Below, in pieces: positions 42,754 to 50,814 of a stretch of 64,000 nucleotides of DNA (the stretch's first letter is position 1; the number at the start of each line of letters is the position of its first letter). The notes under the pieces are model-generated. The model worked only from the letters and a program-made list of their open reading frames with translations. It was not told the origin of the DNA and searched no databases. Origin of the DNA: Bifidobacterium scardovii JCM 12489 = DSM 13734 (lineage in GTDB: Bacteria; Actinomycetota; Actinomycetes; Actinomycetales; Bifidobacteriaceae); contig NZ_AP012331.1 of the NCBI RefSeq assembly GCF_001042635.1, positions 2,046,001 to 2,110,000 on the forward strand, given 5' to 3'. Made by a program: the position numbers and the translations under genes.

Positions 42754-44421
42754 TCACTGCACGGCCTTGAGCAGGCCGGCGATGCCCTCGGTTTTCAGCA
42801 GCTCGCGGTAGGGGCCGGCCTCCTCGGCGATGATGTTGTCGATGGCGCGCATGCCGAGCACCTCGACGGGCGCCTTGTCGTCGGTCAGGATCGTGGCGTC
42901 CGCCCGTTCGGCCGGATCGTCGACCGCCTGCATCCGGCCGGCCACGTCGGCCATCGTCGAGGCCAGCTCGTGGCTGTGCGTGCGGTCGTACGCCGCGGAT
43001 TCCAGCGCGGCCGGATCGGACAGGCCGGCCATGTCCCCCAAGCCGCCGGCGTTCCTGGCGAACAGCTCGCGGTTCGTGGTGCCCGGTACATCCGCCGTGC
43101 ACACGGCGTCCGAGCCGAACACCGACGAGATCGTATCGGTGAGCGCCTCGTTGATCGACCCGCGCCCATCGGAGATCATGTTCATGTTGACGACCATCAC
43201 GCCGCCCGGATTGAGGTGGCTCCTGACCAGATCAAAGAATTCGGCGGAGCTCATCTGGAACGGGATCGTGATGTCCTGATAGGCGTCGACCATGATCACG
43301 TCGTACGTGTTCTCGCTGGCGGCGAGCCATGCGCGGCCGTCGTACGTCGACACCTCGATGTCGGACGGCTCGTCGAAGTACCTGCCCGCCAGGTCGGTGA
43401 TCTTCTGGTCGATCTCCACGCCGGTCACCCGCATGTCGGGATAGTACTGCCTGAGCTGGCGGGCGTACGTGCCGGTTCCCATGCCGAGGATCAGCGCGGA
43501 GTCGGCATGGCTGGCGAGCGCCGGCGCCGCGAGCGCGGTGTCGTAGTACATGCCGGTCAGCCCCTTGTCCTTCATGGTGACGGACTGCACGCCGAACAGG
43601 ACGTTGGTGGACAGGATCGTGCGGTCGGAGAGGTTCTTGACCTGCAGGTAGTTGTAGATCGACTCGCCCTCGTAGGCGATGGTCGATCGGTTCTCCCAGA
43701 ACGCGAATCCGGTCAGCGGCGAGACGCAGGCCGACGCGGCGAAGACCGCGACCGAGACCGCGCAGACGACGCGCCGCGCCTTCGCGGCGAAGAAGTACAC
43801 GATCGGCAGGGCCAGCAGCAGGCCGGAGAAGATCAGAAAGGTGACGAAGGTGCCGACCGCGGGAATCGTCACGAAGGTCGGCAGGAAGGTGCCGAGGATC
43901 GAGCCGACCGTGTTGCACGCGGACAGCCGGCCGACCACCGAGGCGTTGTTCTCGAGCGAGTCGGTGGCGAACTTGTTGAGCCCGGGCGTCACGGTGCCGA
44001 GCAGGAACAGCGGCGGCACGAAGATGATCATGCAGCTGGCGAACGCCGCGATCACCAGGAAGTTGGTCGACACGGTGACGATGAGCAGCCCCGAGATCAG
44101 GATGATCAGGTACTTGCCGACCAGCGGGATCAGCGCGATCCACACGGCGGCGACGAGGATGCGGAAGTACAGCTTGTCGGGGTTCGGGTCCTTGTCGGCC
44201 CATCGCCCGCCGAACACCGCACCCAGGGCGAGCGCGATCATGATGGTGCCGATGATGATGGTCCACACGATCTGCGAGCTGGAGAAATAGGGGGCGAGCA
44301 GACGCGACGCGCCCAGTTCGGCGGCCATCACGGCCATGCCGGAGAAGAATTCGGTGACGTACAGGAAGATCTTCGACTTCAGGATCGGCCGTTCGCCCGT
44401 GTTGTCCGCCGCTTTCGCCAT
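42754..44421 (-). CDS. Membrane protein fused to spermidine-synthase-like domain
   Basis: 555 residues. The N-terminal half has about eight membrane segments, beginning SKIFLYVTEFFSGMAVMAAE and including GTVTPGLNKFATDSL. The C-terminal half is a spermidine-synthase-like Rossmann domain: SALILGMGTGTYARQLRQYY (SAM site), VTGVEIDQKITDLA and YDVIMVDAYQD. Such fusions are widespread; a true aminopropyltransferase role is not proven and no speE/speD partner is seen. GGAGGATGCG supports the ATG at 44421. Confidence 0.88.
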   Translation of the reverse strand: MAKAADNTGERPILKSKIFLYVTEFFSGMAVMAAELGASRLLAPYFSSSQIVWTIIIGTIMIALALGAVFGGRWADKDPNPDKLYFRILVAAVWIALIPLVGKYLIILISGLLIVTVSTNFLVIAAFASCMIIFVPPLFLLGTVTPGLNKFATDSLENNASVVGRLSACNTVGSILGTFLPTFVTIPAVGTFVTFLIFSGLLLALPIVYFFAAKARRVVCAVSVAVFAASACVSPLTGFAFWENRSTIAYEGESIYNYLQVKNLSDRTILSTNVLFGVQSVTMKDKGLTGMYYDTALAAPALASHADSALILGMGTGTYARQLRQYYPDMRVTGVEIDQKITDLAGRYFDEPSDIEVSTYDGRAWLAASENTYDVIMVDAYQDITIPFQMSSAEFFDLVRSHLNPGGVMVVNMNMISDGRGSINEALTDTISSVFGSDAVCTADVPGTTNRELFARNAGGLGDMAGLSDPAALESAAYDRTHSHELASTMADVAGRMQAVDDPAERADATILTDDKAPVEVLGMRAIDNIIAEEAGPYRELLKTEGIAGLLKAVQ

Positions 44422-44613
44422 CGCATCCTCCAAACTCCATGCCGTTCTTCCGCGAGACTATCAGCCGGTTTGCCCATTGCGCGCCCATCGCGAGCCTGCG
44501 CGCCCGGCCGCTCCGCGGGTATTCCCGCGCGCCTGCCCGCGCGCCTTGGGCGGTGGCCGGCGATCCGGCGGGGGCTCGCTGGAGTTCCCCGCGGAAGTTC
44601 CCGCCGCCCGTTG

Positions 44614-44740
44614 CTTAGGCACATCTGTCGTTTCCCAGGCATGCGGCACCGCGCATCGGGGCTCGCCGTCGTTGGAATCCCGCGCGTGGCGGCCCGGGCG
44701 TTCGGACCCGCCTGCCTAACACATGGCGGATGTGCCTAAG
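44614..44740. repeat. Inverted-repeat pair 127 bp across
   Basis: CTTAGGCACATCTG at 44614-44627 is mirrored by CGGATGTGCCTAAG at 44727-44740 with one mismatch. It lies in the 350-nt region between the divergent spermidine-synthase-like and thiamine pyrophosphokinase genes, which otherwise holds no gene. Similar span to the pair at 15657-15784. Confidence 0.45.
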
Positions 44741-44757
44741 AAACGCATACCTGGCGC

Positions 44758-44771
44758 TACAGTGCATGGGT
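44758..44771 (+). promoter_or_regulatory. Candidate -10 box for leaderless thiamine pyrophosphokinase
   Basis: TACAGT (44758-44763) is followed 8 nt later by the ATG at 44772, and no ribosome-binding site is present. Confidence 0.4.
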
Positions 44772-45497
44772 ATGGATCAGATATGCGTGATTTTCGGGGC
44801 CGGCGAGTACTACGCCGACGAACCGACGGTGCCCGCGGGCGCGTTCGTGATCGCTGCCGACGGCGGATTGGACCATACACGGGCGCTGGGGGTCACCGCC
44901 GACGTGGTGATCGGCGACTTCGACTCCCTGCAGGGCGCGAAGCCGACCGACACGGACCACACGATCGCGCTGCCGAGCGAGAAGGACGACCCCGACCTGC
45001 TCAGCGCGCTGAAGATCGGCTGGTCGCACGGCTGCCGCGAATTCCATATCTATGGCGCATTGGGCGGGCGCATCGACCATTCGATCTCCGCCATCCAGCT
45101 CACGGCCCTGCTCGCCCACCACGGCGGCATCGGGTTCCTGCACGGCGACGGCACGATAGTGACCGCCATCTGCGACGGCAGGCTTGCGTTCCCGGCGAAC
45201 GACGTGGCCCCCGGGCGCATGGTGTCGGTGTTCTCGCATTCCGACACGTCGACCGGGGTCGACGAGCCGGGGCTCAAATACGAGCTGGCCGACGGCACGC
45301 TGCACAGCGATACCGTACAGGGCGTGAGCAATGAATTCCGGCAGGGCGTGCCCTCCGCGATCAGCGTGCGCAGCGGCACGCTGATCGTCACCTTCCCGCT
45401 GGAGGCCCCGACGCCCCAAGTGACGCGGTACCACGGGTTCACCGGCGATCTCGGCGCGCTCGACACGGATGTCTCCCCGATACTGGTGCGCGAATAG
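44772..45497 (+). CDS. Thiamine pyrophosphokinase
   Basis: 241 residues. Motifs of the family in order: AADGGLDHTRALG, VVIGDFDSL, LPSEKDDPDLLSALK and YGALGGRIDHSISAI, giving the acidic magnesium and ATP sites. It pyrophosphorylates thiamine to the active cofactor, which phosphoketolase of the bifid shunt needs. The C-terminal beta domain (LIVTFPLEAP) closes the thiamine site. ATG at 44772 is chosen; ATG at 44766 and an ATG at 44730 are alternatives. Confidence 0.92.
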   Translation: MDQICVIFGAGEYYADEPTVPAGAFVIAADGGLDHTRALGVTADVVIGDFDSLQGAKPTDTDHTIALPSEKDDPDLLSALKIGWSHGCREFHIYGALGGRIDHSISAIQLTALLAHHGGIGFLHGDGTIVTAICDGRLAFPANDVAPGRMVSVFSHSDTSTGVDEPGLKYELADGTLHSDTVQGVSNEFRQGVPSAISVRSGTLIVTFPLEAPTPQVTRYHGFTGDLGALDTDVSPILVRE

Positions 45498-45519
45498 CGG
45501 CATCGGCGGGGCAGTGGAG

Positions 45520-45533
45520 TGTGAGCGCTCACA
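45520..45533. promoter_or_regulatory. LacI-type operator upstream of gap
   Basis: TGTGAGCGCTCACA is a perfect 14-bp palindrome of the LacI-family type, 39 nt before the -35 box of gap. In bifidobacteria, global LacI-type regulators of central carbon genes use this kind of motif. Its position upstream of the promoter would suit activation, or control of an alternative upstream start. Confidence 0.7.
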
Positions 45534-45571
45534 AACCCAACATCCATTCGTGGAAACACGCCCGCAAAACG

Positions 45572-45600
45572 TTGCCGGAAGTACAGGCGAGGCATTAGAG
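45572..45600 (+). promoter_or_regulatory. Promoter of gap
   Basis: TTGCCG (45572-45577), 17 nt, TTAGAG (45595-45600), giving a leader of about 65 nt before the gap ATG. Confidence 0.55.
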
Positions 45601-45671
45601 TGGGCTGTGTTGGTAAACAATGGCCCCATGTGTTCCAATGCGCGCGGGGTCACCCTACAAGGGAGAATTAC

Positions 45672-46730
45672 ATGACAGTTAAGATTGGTATCAACGGCTT
45701 CGGTCGCATCGGTCGTCTCGCGTTCCGCCGCATTTTTGACCTTCAGCAGAAGGGCGGCGAGGCCGGCGACATCGAAGTCACCGCCATCAACGATCTGACT
45801 TCGCCGTCCGCTCTGGCCTACCTGCTCAAGTACGACAGCACCCACGGCACCTTCAAGCACGCTGATGGCACCCCGGTCGACGTCAAGGCGACCGACTCCG
45901 CCATCGTCGTGGATGGCAAGGAGTACCCGGTGTACGCCGAGCCGGACGCGAACAACATCCCGTGGGTCAAGAACGACGGTGTCGAGTTCGTGCTCGAGTG
46001 CACCGGCTTCTACACCTCCGCCGAGAAGTCCCAGGCCCACCTGAACGCCGGCGCCAAGAAGGTCCTGATCTCCGCCCCGGCCAAGGACGCCACCACCCCG
46101 ACCGTCGTGTTCGGCGTGAACCATGACATCCTGAAGGCCGAGGACAACATCGTGTCCGCCGGCTCCTGCACCACCAACTCCATGGCCGCCATGGTCAAGC
46201 TGCTCAACGACAAGTGGGGCATCAAGGTCGGCTTCATGACCACCGTGCACGCCTACACCGGCACCCAGATGATCCTCGACGGCCCGCGCGGCAAGAAGAG
46301 CGGCCGCGACCTGCGCGCCGCCGCGATCAACACCATCCCGCACTCCACCGGTGCCGCCAAGGCCATCGGCAAGGTCGTGCCGGAGGTCAACGGCAAGCTG
46401 CAGGGCCACGCCCAGCGCGTGCAGGTTCCGGACGGCTCCATCACCGAGCTGACCACCGTGCTTGAGAAGGCGGCCACCGTCGACGAGATCAACGCCGCGT
46501 TCAAGGAAGCCTTCTCCGACACCCCGTACTACGGCTACAACGAGGACGGCATCGTCTCCGGCGACATCATCGGCGACACCCACGGTGGCGTCTTCGATCC
46601 GACGCAGACCGATGTCAACACCGTTGACGGCGTGACCATGGCCCGCACCGTTGCCTTCTACGACAACGAGTACGGCTTCACCTCCAACATGGTGCGCACC
46701 CTCGAGTACTTCGCCGAGATCTCCGAGTGA
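45672..46730 (+). CDS. gap: Glyceraldehyde-3-phosphate dehydrogenase
   Basis: 352 residues. The NAD site KIGINGFGRIGRLAFRRIF starts the protein; the catalytic Cys166 is in SAGSCTTNSMAAM, with the active His in TTVHAYTGTQ. It carries the lower glycolytic flux of the bifid shunt in the cytosol. GGGAGAATTAC precedes the ATG. Codon use is strongly biased to preferred codons, as for a highly expressed gene. It has its own promoter, LacI-type site and terminator. Confidence 0.98.
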   Translation: MTVKIGINGFGRIGRLAFRRIFDLQQKGGEAGDIEVTAINDLTSPSALAYLLKYDSTHGTFKHADGTPVDVKATDSAIVVDGKEYPVYAEPDANNIPWVKNDGVEFVLECTGFYTSAEKSQAHLNAGAKKVLISAPAKDATTPTVVFGVNHDILKAEDNIVSAGSCTTNSMAAMVKLLNDKWGIKVGFMTTVHAYTGTQMILDGPRGKKSGRDLRAAAINTIPHSTGAAKAIGKVVPEVNGKLQGHAQRVQVPDGSITELTTVLEKAATVDEINAAFKEAFSDTPYYGYNEDGIVSGDIIGDTHGGVFDPTQTDVNTVDGVTMARTVAFYDNEYGFTSNMVRTLEYFAEISE

Positions 46731-46756
46731 GCCTCGCGCGCTAGCGCTTGACTAAC

Positions 46757-46787
46757 GGGCCTTCCCCCGACGGGGAAGGCCCTTTTT
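46757..46787 (+). terminator. Terminator of gap
   Basis: GGGCCTTCCCC pairs with GGGGAAGGCCC around a four-base loop and is followed by five Ts, about 27 nt after the stop. Confidence 0.92.
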
Positions 46788-46826
46788 GCGTGCCGCCGGC
46801 ATCTGGCGCCCCCGGAAAGGGTCCTC

Positions 46827-47068
46827 GGCGTAGAGAACGGTTGGGTAACAAAACGGTTCTCGGACAGTTTCTACGCCAGAACGCTCTTCAGCGTAAAAAA
46901 CGGTTGGGTAACACAGTGGTTCTCGGACACTTTCAACGCCAGAACGCCCTTTGGCGTAGAAAACGGTTGGGTAACACAGTGGTTCTCGGACACTTTCAAC
47001 GCCAGAACGCCCTTTGGCGTAGAAAACGGTTGGGTAACAGGTTGGTTCTCGGATACTTTTTACGCCGA
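46827..47068. repeat. 63-bp tandem repeat, four copies
   Basis: Units begin at 46827, 46890, 46953 and 47016, exactly 63 bp apart; units 2 and 3 are nearly identical and the fourth is partial. Each holds ACGGTTGGGTAACA and a GGTTCTCGGA block, and unit junctions form a hairpin (ACGCC/GGCGT). Because 63 is a multiple of three, both strands stay open (RLGNTVVLGHFQRQNALWRR on plus), but no ribosome-binding site supports a gene. The region 46788-47132 has no other content. Confidence 0.92.
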
Positions 47069-47132
47069 AATATCTTTTCGGCACGGGGAACAGGTGGCCG
47101 ACGGCACCAAACGGGTAGGCGGCCGCGCGGAT

Positions 47133-47145
47133 TATGATGGACGCC
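47133..47145 (+). promoter_or_regulatory. Candidate -10 box for leaderless ybaK
   Basis: TATGAT (47133-47138), then 7 nt, then the ATG at 47146. No Shine-Dalgarno sequence is seen. Confidence 0.5.
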
Positions 47146-47655
47146 ATGGGACACAAATCGAAGCATGAGAAGGGCAAAGGGTCCACGCCGGCCACCGTGC
47201 AGCTGGAACAGGCCGGGGTGCCGTTCGAAACCTACGAGTACGAACATTCGAACGATCACATGGAGGACGGCTACGGCGTGGAGGCGGCCACCAAGCTCGG
47301 ATTCGACGAGCATCAGGTGTTCAAGACGCTTATGGCCGACACCGGTTCGGAACGCGTGGTCGGCGTGGTGCCGGTCAGCGGCCATATGGATCTGAAGGCG
47401 TTGGCCGCCGCGGCCGGCGCCAAGAAGGCGACCATGGCCGATCCGAAAGTGGCCATGCGCGAATCGGGCTATGTGGTCGGCGGCATTTCGCCCCTTGGCC
47501 AGAAAGTGCATCACAAGACCGTCCTGGATGAAAGCGCCCTGCAGTTCGACCGCATCCTGCTGTCGGGAGGCAAACGCGGGTTCTCGATCGGCATCGATCC
47601 CAAGGACCTGCTCAAGGTGCTCGACGCCGTCGCCGCGCCGATCGGCACGTGGTGA
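47146..47655 (+). CDS. ybaK: Cys-tRNA(Pro) deacylase, YbaK/EbsC family
   Basis: 169 residues. It hydrolyses mischarged Cys-tRNA(Pro). The fold is recognisable from STPATVQLEQAGVPFETYEY, the catalytic Lys in EHQVFKTLMADTG, and VGGISPLGQKVHHKTVLDES with the conserved GGxSPxG loop. The N-terminus is Lys/His-rich. The start at 47146 fits the -10 spacing; an ATG at 47137 is also in frame but overlaps the -10 box. Confidence 0.92.
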   Translation: MGHKSKHEKGKGSTPATVQLEQAGVPFETYEYEHSNDHMEDGYGVEAATKLGFDEHQVFKTLMADTGSERVVGVVPVSGHMDLKALAAAAGAKKATMADPKVAMRESGYVVGGISPLGQKVHHKTVLDESALQFDRILLSGGKRGFSIGIDPKDLLKVLDAVAAPIGTW

Positions 47656-47715
47656 GTGAGACGCATGCCGCATGTTTGTTGACTGCATCTCCGGCATGCG
47701 GCTGACTCGCATGCG

Positions 47716-47754
47716 CTCCCCTCAGTCCGCTCCGCGGACAGCTCCCCTCAGGAG
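47716..47754. repeat. Composite dispersed hairpin, left part, split by the IS
   Basis: GCTCCCCTC, an inner hairpin (GTCCGC/GCGGAC), then GCTCCCCTC. The matching right arm GAGGGGAGCC lies across the insertion at 49239-49248. Joining the two flanks with one GAG copy restores the composite form seen at 34664-34712. Confidence 0.85.
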
Positions 47755-47802
47755 TGAACTGTGCCCCATTTGTTGGACGTGGTTTATTTATAGGGTACCC
47801 GG

Positions 47803-48888
47803 TCAAGCGGTGGGGAACGTGTTGCGGAATTCCTCCGGGGTGCGTCCCTCGAGTCTCGCCTGGCGTCGTTTGGTGTTCCAGTGGACGATGTACGCGTCCA
47901 GCCCGGTCCTGAATTCCTCGAAGGAGGCGAACTCGCGCCCGATGCAGAACTCGTCCTTGAGGTGGCCGAACACCTGCTCGGTCGCGGCGTTGTCCAGGCA
48001 GTTGCCCTTGCGGCTCATCGACTGGCGGATGCCCAGTTCCTCCAGGCGGGCCCGCCACCAGGAGTGCTGGTACTGCCAGCCCATGTCCGAGTGCAGGATC
48101 GGGGACACGCCTTCGGGAAGACGGGTCTCGAGCATGGCCAGCATGCGCTTCTGCTGGGCCAGATCGGGATGACGGCTCACGTCCCAGGCGACGATCTCCT
48201 TCGAGCCCATGTCGTACACGGGCGCGAGGTACGCCTTGCCGCCGGCGACCCTGAACTCGGTGACGTCCGTGCCCAGCTTCACCCACGGGGCGTCGGCCGC
48301 GAAGTCGCGTTCCAGCAGGTTCGGCGGCTTCGCGCCCGCCTCGCCCCGATAGGAGCTGTACCCGCGGTGGGGGTTCGGCCGGCGTATGACGCACTCCAGG
48401 CCCATGCGGCGCATGACCTTGAGCACGCTCTTGGAGCTCACCGTCACGCCGAACTCGTTCACGAGGCACATGCGCACCTGCCGGTGCCCGCACCCGTTGG
48501 GCGTGCGGTGGAACACCTCATCGACCAACGGCTCGATGTCGGGCCTGGTGACCCGCTCGGGATGGGACCGGTGGTAGTAGTACGTGCTCCTCGCCAGTCC
48601 CGCGGCCCTCAGCAGGAGCGGAAGCGGATGGCCAAGCCCCGCCAGCGCCGAAACGATCACCGTTTTCTCCCGGTTGGTGATCTCGAGGCCGGCAGGGCCA
48701 ATGCTTTTTCCAGGTATGCGACCCTCGCCCGCAAGAACTCGTTCTCCTCCCGCAACGCCCCCTCGGGCGTCGGATCCGGCTCCGGCCTCGGCCCCGATCC
48801 CCTGGGCCTGCCCCTGCGTCCCGGTCTGAGCGCCTCGGCCCCGCCGGCCCGGTACGCACGACACCAGGCCTCCAACGTCGTGACGCAC
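47803..48888 (-). CDS. IS3-family transposase OrfB (DDE integrase)
   Basis: The meaningful sequence starts near 48710, where ribosomes would enter by -1 slippage from orfA; the frame upstream of that is only the shadow of orfA. The HTH_21-like region LPLLLRAAGLARSTYYYH precedes the rve core: first Asp in LGTDVTEFRV, second Asp in ILHSDMGWQYQH, Glu in NAATEQVFGHLKDE. It is intact up to the stop at 47803, so the element could be active. Confidence 0.93.
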   Translation of the reverse strand: MRHDVGGLVSCVPGRRGRGAQTGTQGQAQGIGAEAGAGSDARGGVAGGERVLAGEGRIPGKSIGPAGLEITNREKTVIVSALAGLGHPLPLLLRAAGLARSTYYYHRSHPERVTRPDIEPLVDEVFHRTPNGCGHRQVRMCLVNEFGVTVSSKSVLKVMRRMGLECVIRRPNPHRGYSSYRGEAGAKPPNLLERDFAADAPWVKLGTDVTEFRVAGGKAYLAPVYDMGSKEIVAWDVSRHPDLAQQKRMLAMLETRLPEGVSPILHSDMGWQYQHSWWRARLEELGIRQSMSRKGNCLDNAATEQVFGHLKDEFCIGREFASFEEFRTGLDAYIVHWNTKRRQARLEGRTPEEFRNTFPTA

Positions 48889-49190
48889 GCGATCGCGTAC
48901 CGCTCCATCACCACGGACTTCGCCACTCCCCGGTCCACGTGATCGCGCGCGGCCGCGACCTTCGTGTCCCAGTCATAGCTCCTGTTGCCCCCGCGTTTCG
49001 CCATAAGCGCCTCCCGTCCGCCGACCCGATACGCCAGCGACCATTTCTTCGCGGTCATCACCGGCATGCCAACCCGACGCGCCGCGGCCTTGTAACCCAA
49101 CCCCTCACCAAACAGGGCGGCCACCGAACACCTGAAAGCATCATCATACCGACGCCTGCGATCTGCACACACAGAAAACCACACCTCCAA
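48657..49190 (-). CDS. IS3-family transposase OrfA (helix-turn-helix)
   Basis: 177 residues. It carries duplicated helix-turn-helix repeats (RCSVAALFGEGLGYKAAARR and AIACVTTLEAWCRAYRAGG) and a C-terminal leucine-zipper-like coil (LREENEFLRARVAYLEKALA). This layout fits the IS150 subgroup. The stretch of five As at 48705-48709 (GGAAAAAGC on the minus strand) is where a -1 shift would join it to OrfB. TTG at 49190 is the likely start; no ATG is in frame nearby. Confidence 0.9.
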   Translation of the reverse strand: MEVWFSVCADRRRRYDDAFRCSVAALFGEGLGYKAAARRVGMPVMTAKKWSLAYRVGGREALMAKRGGNRSYDWDTKVAAARDHVDRGVAKSVVMERYAIACVTTLEAWCRAYRAGGAEALRPGRRGRPRGSGPRPEPDPTPEGALREENEFLRARVAYLEKALALPASRSPTGRKR

Positions 49191-49236
49191 TCATCAAACA
49201 TGAATTACTCCAGTCCAACAATCAGGGTGCAGTTCA

Positions 49237-49390
49237 GAGAGGGGAGCCAGTTGTGGGGACGAGCTGCTCCTCCGACAGCCCCGCAATCAAGGACGGCCTT
49301 GCGGCCGCATCCTGTCGGCTCGCCTTCACCTACCAACAGCTCTGCTGTTTGCTTCACGGCTCAGCCTCAGCGAGGGGAGCCGAATATAAC
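49237..49390. repeat. Hairpin-rich remnant block right of the IS
   Basis: It holds the right arm GAGGGGAGCC (49239-49248), several nested inverted repeats (AACAGCTCTGCTGTTTGC, and GGCCTTGCGGCC) and a further GAGGGGAGCC at about 49373-49382. The rest, to 49625, contains more hairpins near the end of ispH and no gene. Confidence 0.6.
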
Positions 49391-49625
49391 CAATGAATCA
49401 ATGATGCAGGACGCCAGTAGTCGGATGTACGACGCTGCAGTGTTTCCGGCCGCCCCCAGTCGGCTTCGCCGACAGACCCCGCCGGCGGGGGTGCACTTCG
49501 CGCACTGCCGCGGACGGCCCAACGGATCATCCGTCCGGCGGGGCGTGCGCGTCGTGCAATGCTATGGGCAGGTCACGGGGATACCAGCCCAGCCTGAACC
49601 ACTCCGTTATGCGCGGGACGGACCA

Positions 49626-50618
49626 CTAAGCGCGCGCAGGCTGCTTGCGCAGTTCGGCGGGCAGCACGAAGTGCATGTTCTCCTTGATGGTCTCCACGGT
49701 GGAGACTTCGGTGAATCCGCGGTCCTTGAGCGCGTCGATCACGCCAGCAACCAGCGCGTCGGGAACGGACGCGCCCGAAGAGACGCCGACCGCGCCGACG
49801 CCGTCGAACCAGGATTCCTCCATTTCGGCGGCATCGTCGACGCGATGCGCCGTGCCGCGCCCGGCGAGCGCCTCCTGCGCGACCTCCATGAGCCGCACGG
49901 AATTCGACGAGTTGGCGGAACCGACGATCACCACGCAGTCGGACTGCTCGGCGACCAGCTTCACCGCCGCCTGACGGTTCGACGTGGCGTAGCAGATATC
50001 GGAGCTCGGCGGCTCCTTGATCCACGGGAAGCGCGCCTTGAGCGCCGCGATCGTGCCGGAGGTCTCGTCGATGCTCAGCGTGGTCTGCGTGAGCAGCACC
50101 AGCTTCGTGTCCGGCGTGAAATCCAGCGTGTCCACATCGTCCGCGTGCTCGATCAGATGCACGTGCTCGGGGCTCTCCCCCACCACGCCGACCGCCTCGT
50201 CGTGGCCGCGATGGCCGATGTAGACGATCTCGTACCCCTCGCGCACGAACCGCAGCACCTCGCGGTGCACCTTGCTCACCAGCGGGCAGGTCGCGTCGAC
50301 CACATGCAGGCCGCGGGCGTCGGCCTCCGCCTTGACGCTCGGCGACACGCCGTGCGCGGAGAAGACGATCGGCACGCCGGCGGCAGCGGCCTCGTCCGGT
50401 ATCTCGGCGAGCTCCTGCACGAACACCGCGCCCTGCGAGGCCAGATCCTCGACGACGTGGCGGTTGTGCACGATCTGGCGGCGCACGTACACCGGCGGCA
50501 GACCGTCGGCGCGATCGGCTCCCCCGGAGGCCTTGAGGATCGTCTGCACGGTGAGAATCGCCCGGTCCACGCCGGCGCAGAAGCCGCGGGGGTCCGCCAG
50601 CACGATTCGCTTCGTCAT
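49626..50618 (-). CDS. ispH: 4-hydroxy-3-methylbut-2-enyl diphosphate reductase
   Basis: 330 residues. The last step of the MEP isoprenoid pathway, giving IPP and DMAPP. Iron-sulfur Cys ligands are Cys14 (PRGFCAGV), Cys111 (VDATCPLVSKVH) and Cys209 (DICYATSNRQ). The catalytic Glu/Thr region is LLTQTTLSIDET. AAAGGGATGCG precedes the ATG at 50618; an ATG at 50654 upstream is less likely. Confidence 0.96.
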   Translation of the reverse strand: MTKRIVLADPRGFCAGVDRAILTVQTILKASGGADRADGLPPVYVRRQIVHNRHVVEDLASQGAVFVQELAEIPDEAAAAGVPIVFSAHGVSPSVKAEADARGLHVVDATCPLVSKVHREVLRFVREGYEIVYIGHRGHDEAVGVVGESPEHVHLIEHADDVDTLDFTPDTKLVLLTQTTLSIDETSGTIAALKARFPWIKEPPSSDICYATSNRQAAVKLVAEQSDCVVIVGSANSSNSVRLMEVAQEALAGRGTAHRVDDAAEMEESWFDGVGAVGVSSGASVPDALVAGVIDALKDRGFTEVSTVETIKENMHFVLPAELRKQPARA

Positions 50619-50770
50619 ATCGCATCCCTTTCTCCGCACGATCCCATCGTTCACAAGATACCATCCGCCGCGACGCGCACCGGCGCGGCTATGCCGAAAC
50701 CACGGATTCGTCCGCCATTGGCGAACGACGTCGCCCGCGCGCTCAGGTCAAGGCCGCGCTAGACTGATAG

Positions 50771-50788
50771 CGATAACAACGGTTATCG
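50771..50788. promoter_or_regulatory. LacI-type operator of the first epimerase gene
   Basis: CGATAAC and GTTATCG flank AACG: an 18-bp inverted repeat 26 nt before the start of the epimerase. Shape and position fit a repressor of the LacI family. Confidence 0.6.
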
Positions 50789-50814
50789 GCCATTCACACT
50801 ACGGGAGTGATTCC

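Larger units (their letters stand above)
47755..49236 (-). mobile_element. Complete IS3-family insertion sequence, 1482 bp
   Basis: Terminal inverted repeats start TGAACTG and match at 19 of 24 positions (47755-47778 and 49213-49236). A 3-bp target duplication GAG flanks it (47752-47754 and 49237-49239). It has two overlapping transposase frames on the minus strand with a -1 frameshift site. The insertion point is in the loop/stem junction of a dispersed hairpin. A second copy reaches into the window at positions 1-135. Confidence 0.95.

Noticed and set aside
44461..44649. Small minus-strand frame upstream of the spermidine-synthase-like gene
   Set aside because: Low-complexity Arg/Gly/Pro sequence overlapping an inverted-repeat element; no ribosome-binding site.
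46748..47137. Possible 129-residue repeat protein over the 63-bp repeats
   Set aside because: It overlaps the gap terminator, has no ribosome-binding site, and the opposite strand is equally open because 63 is a multiple of three.
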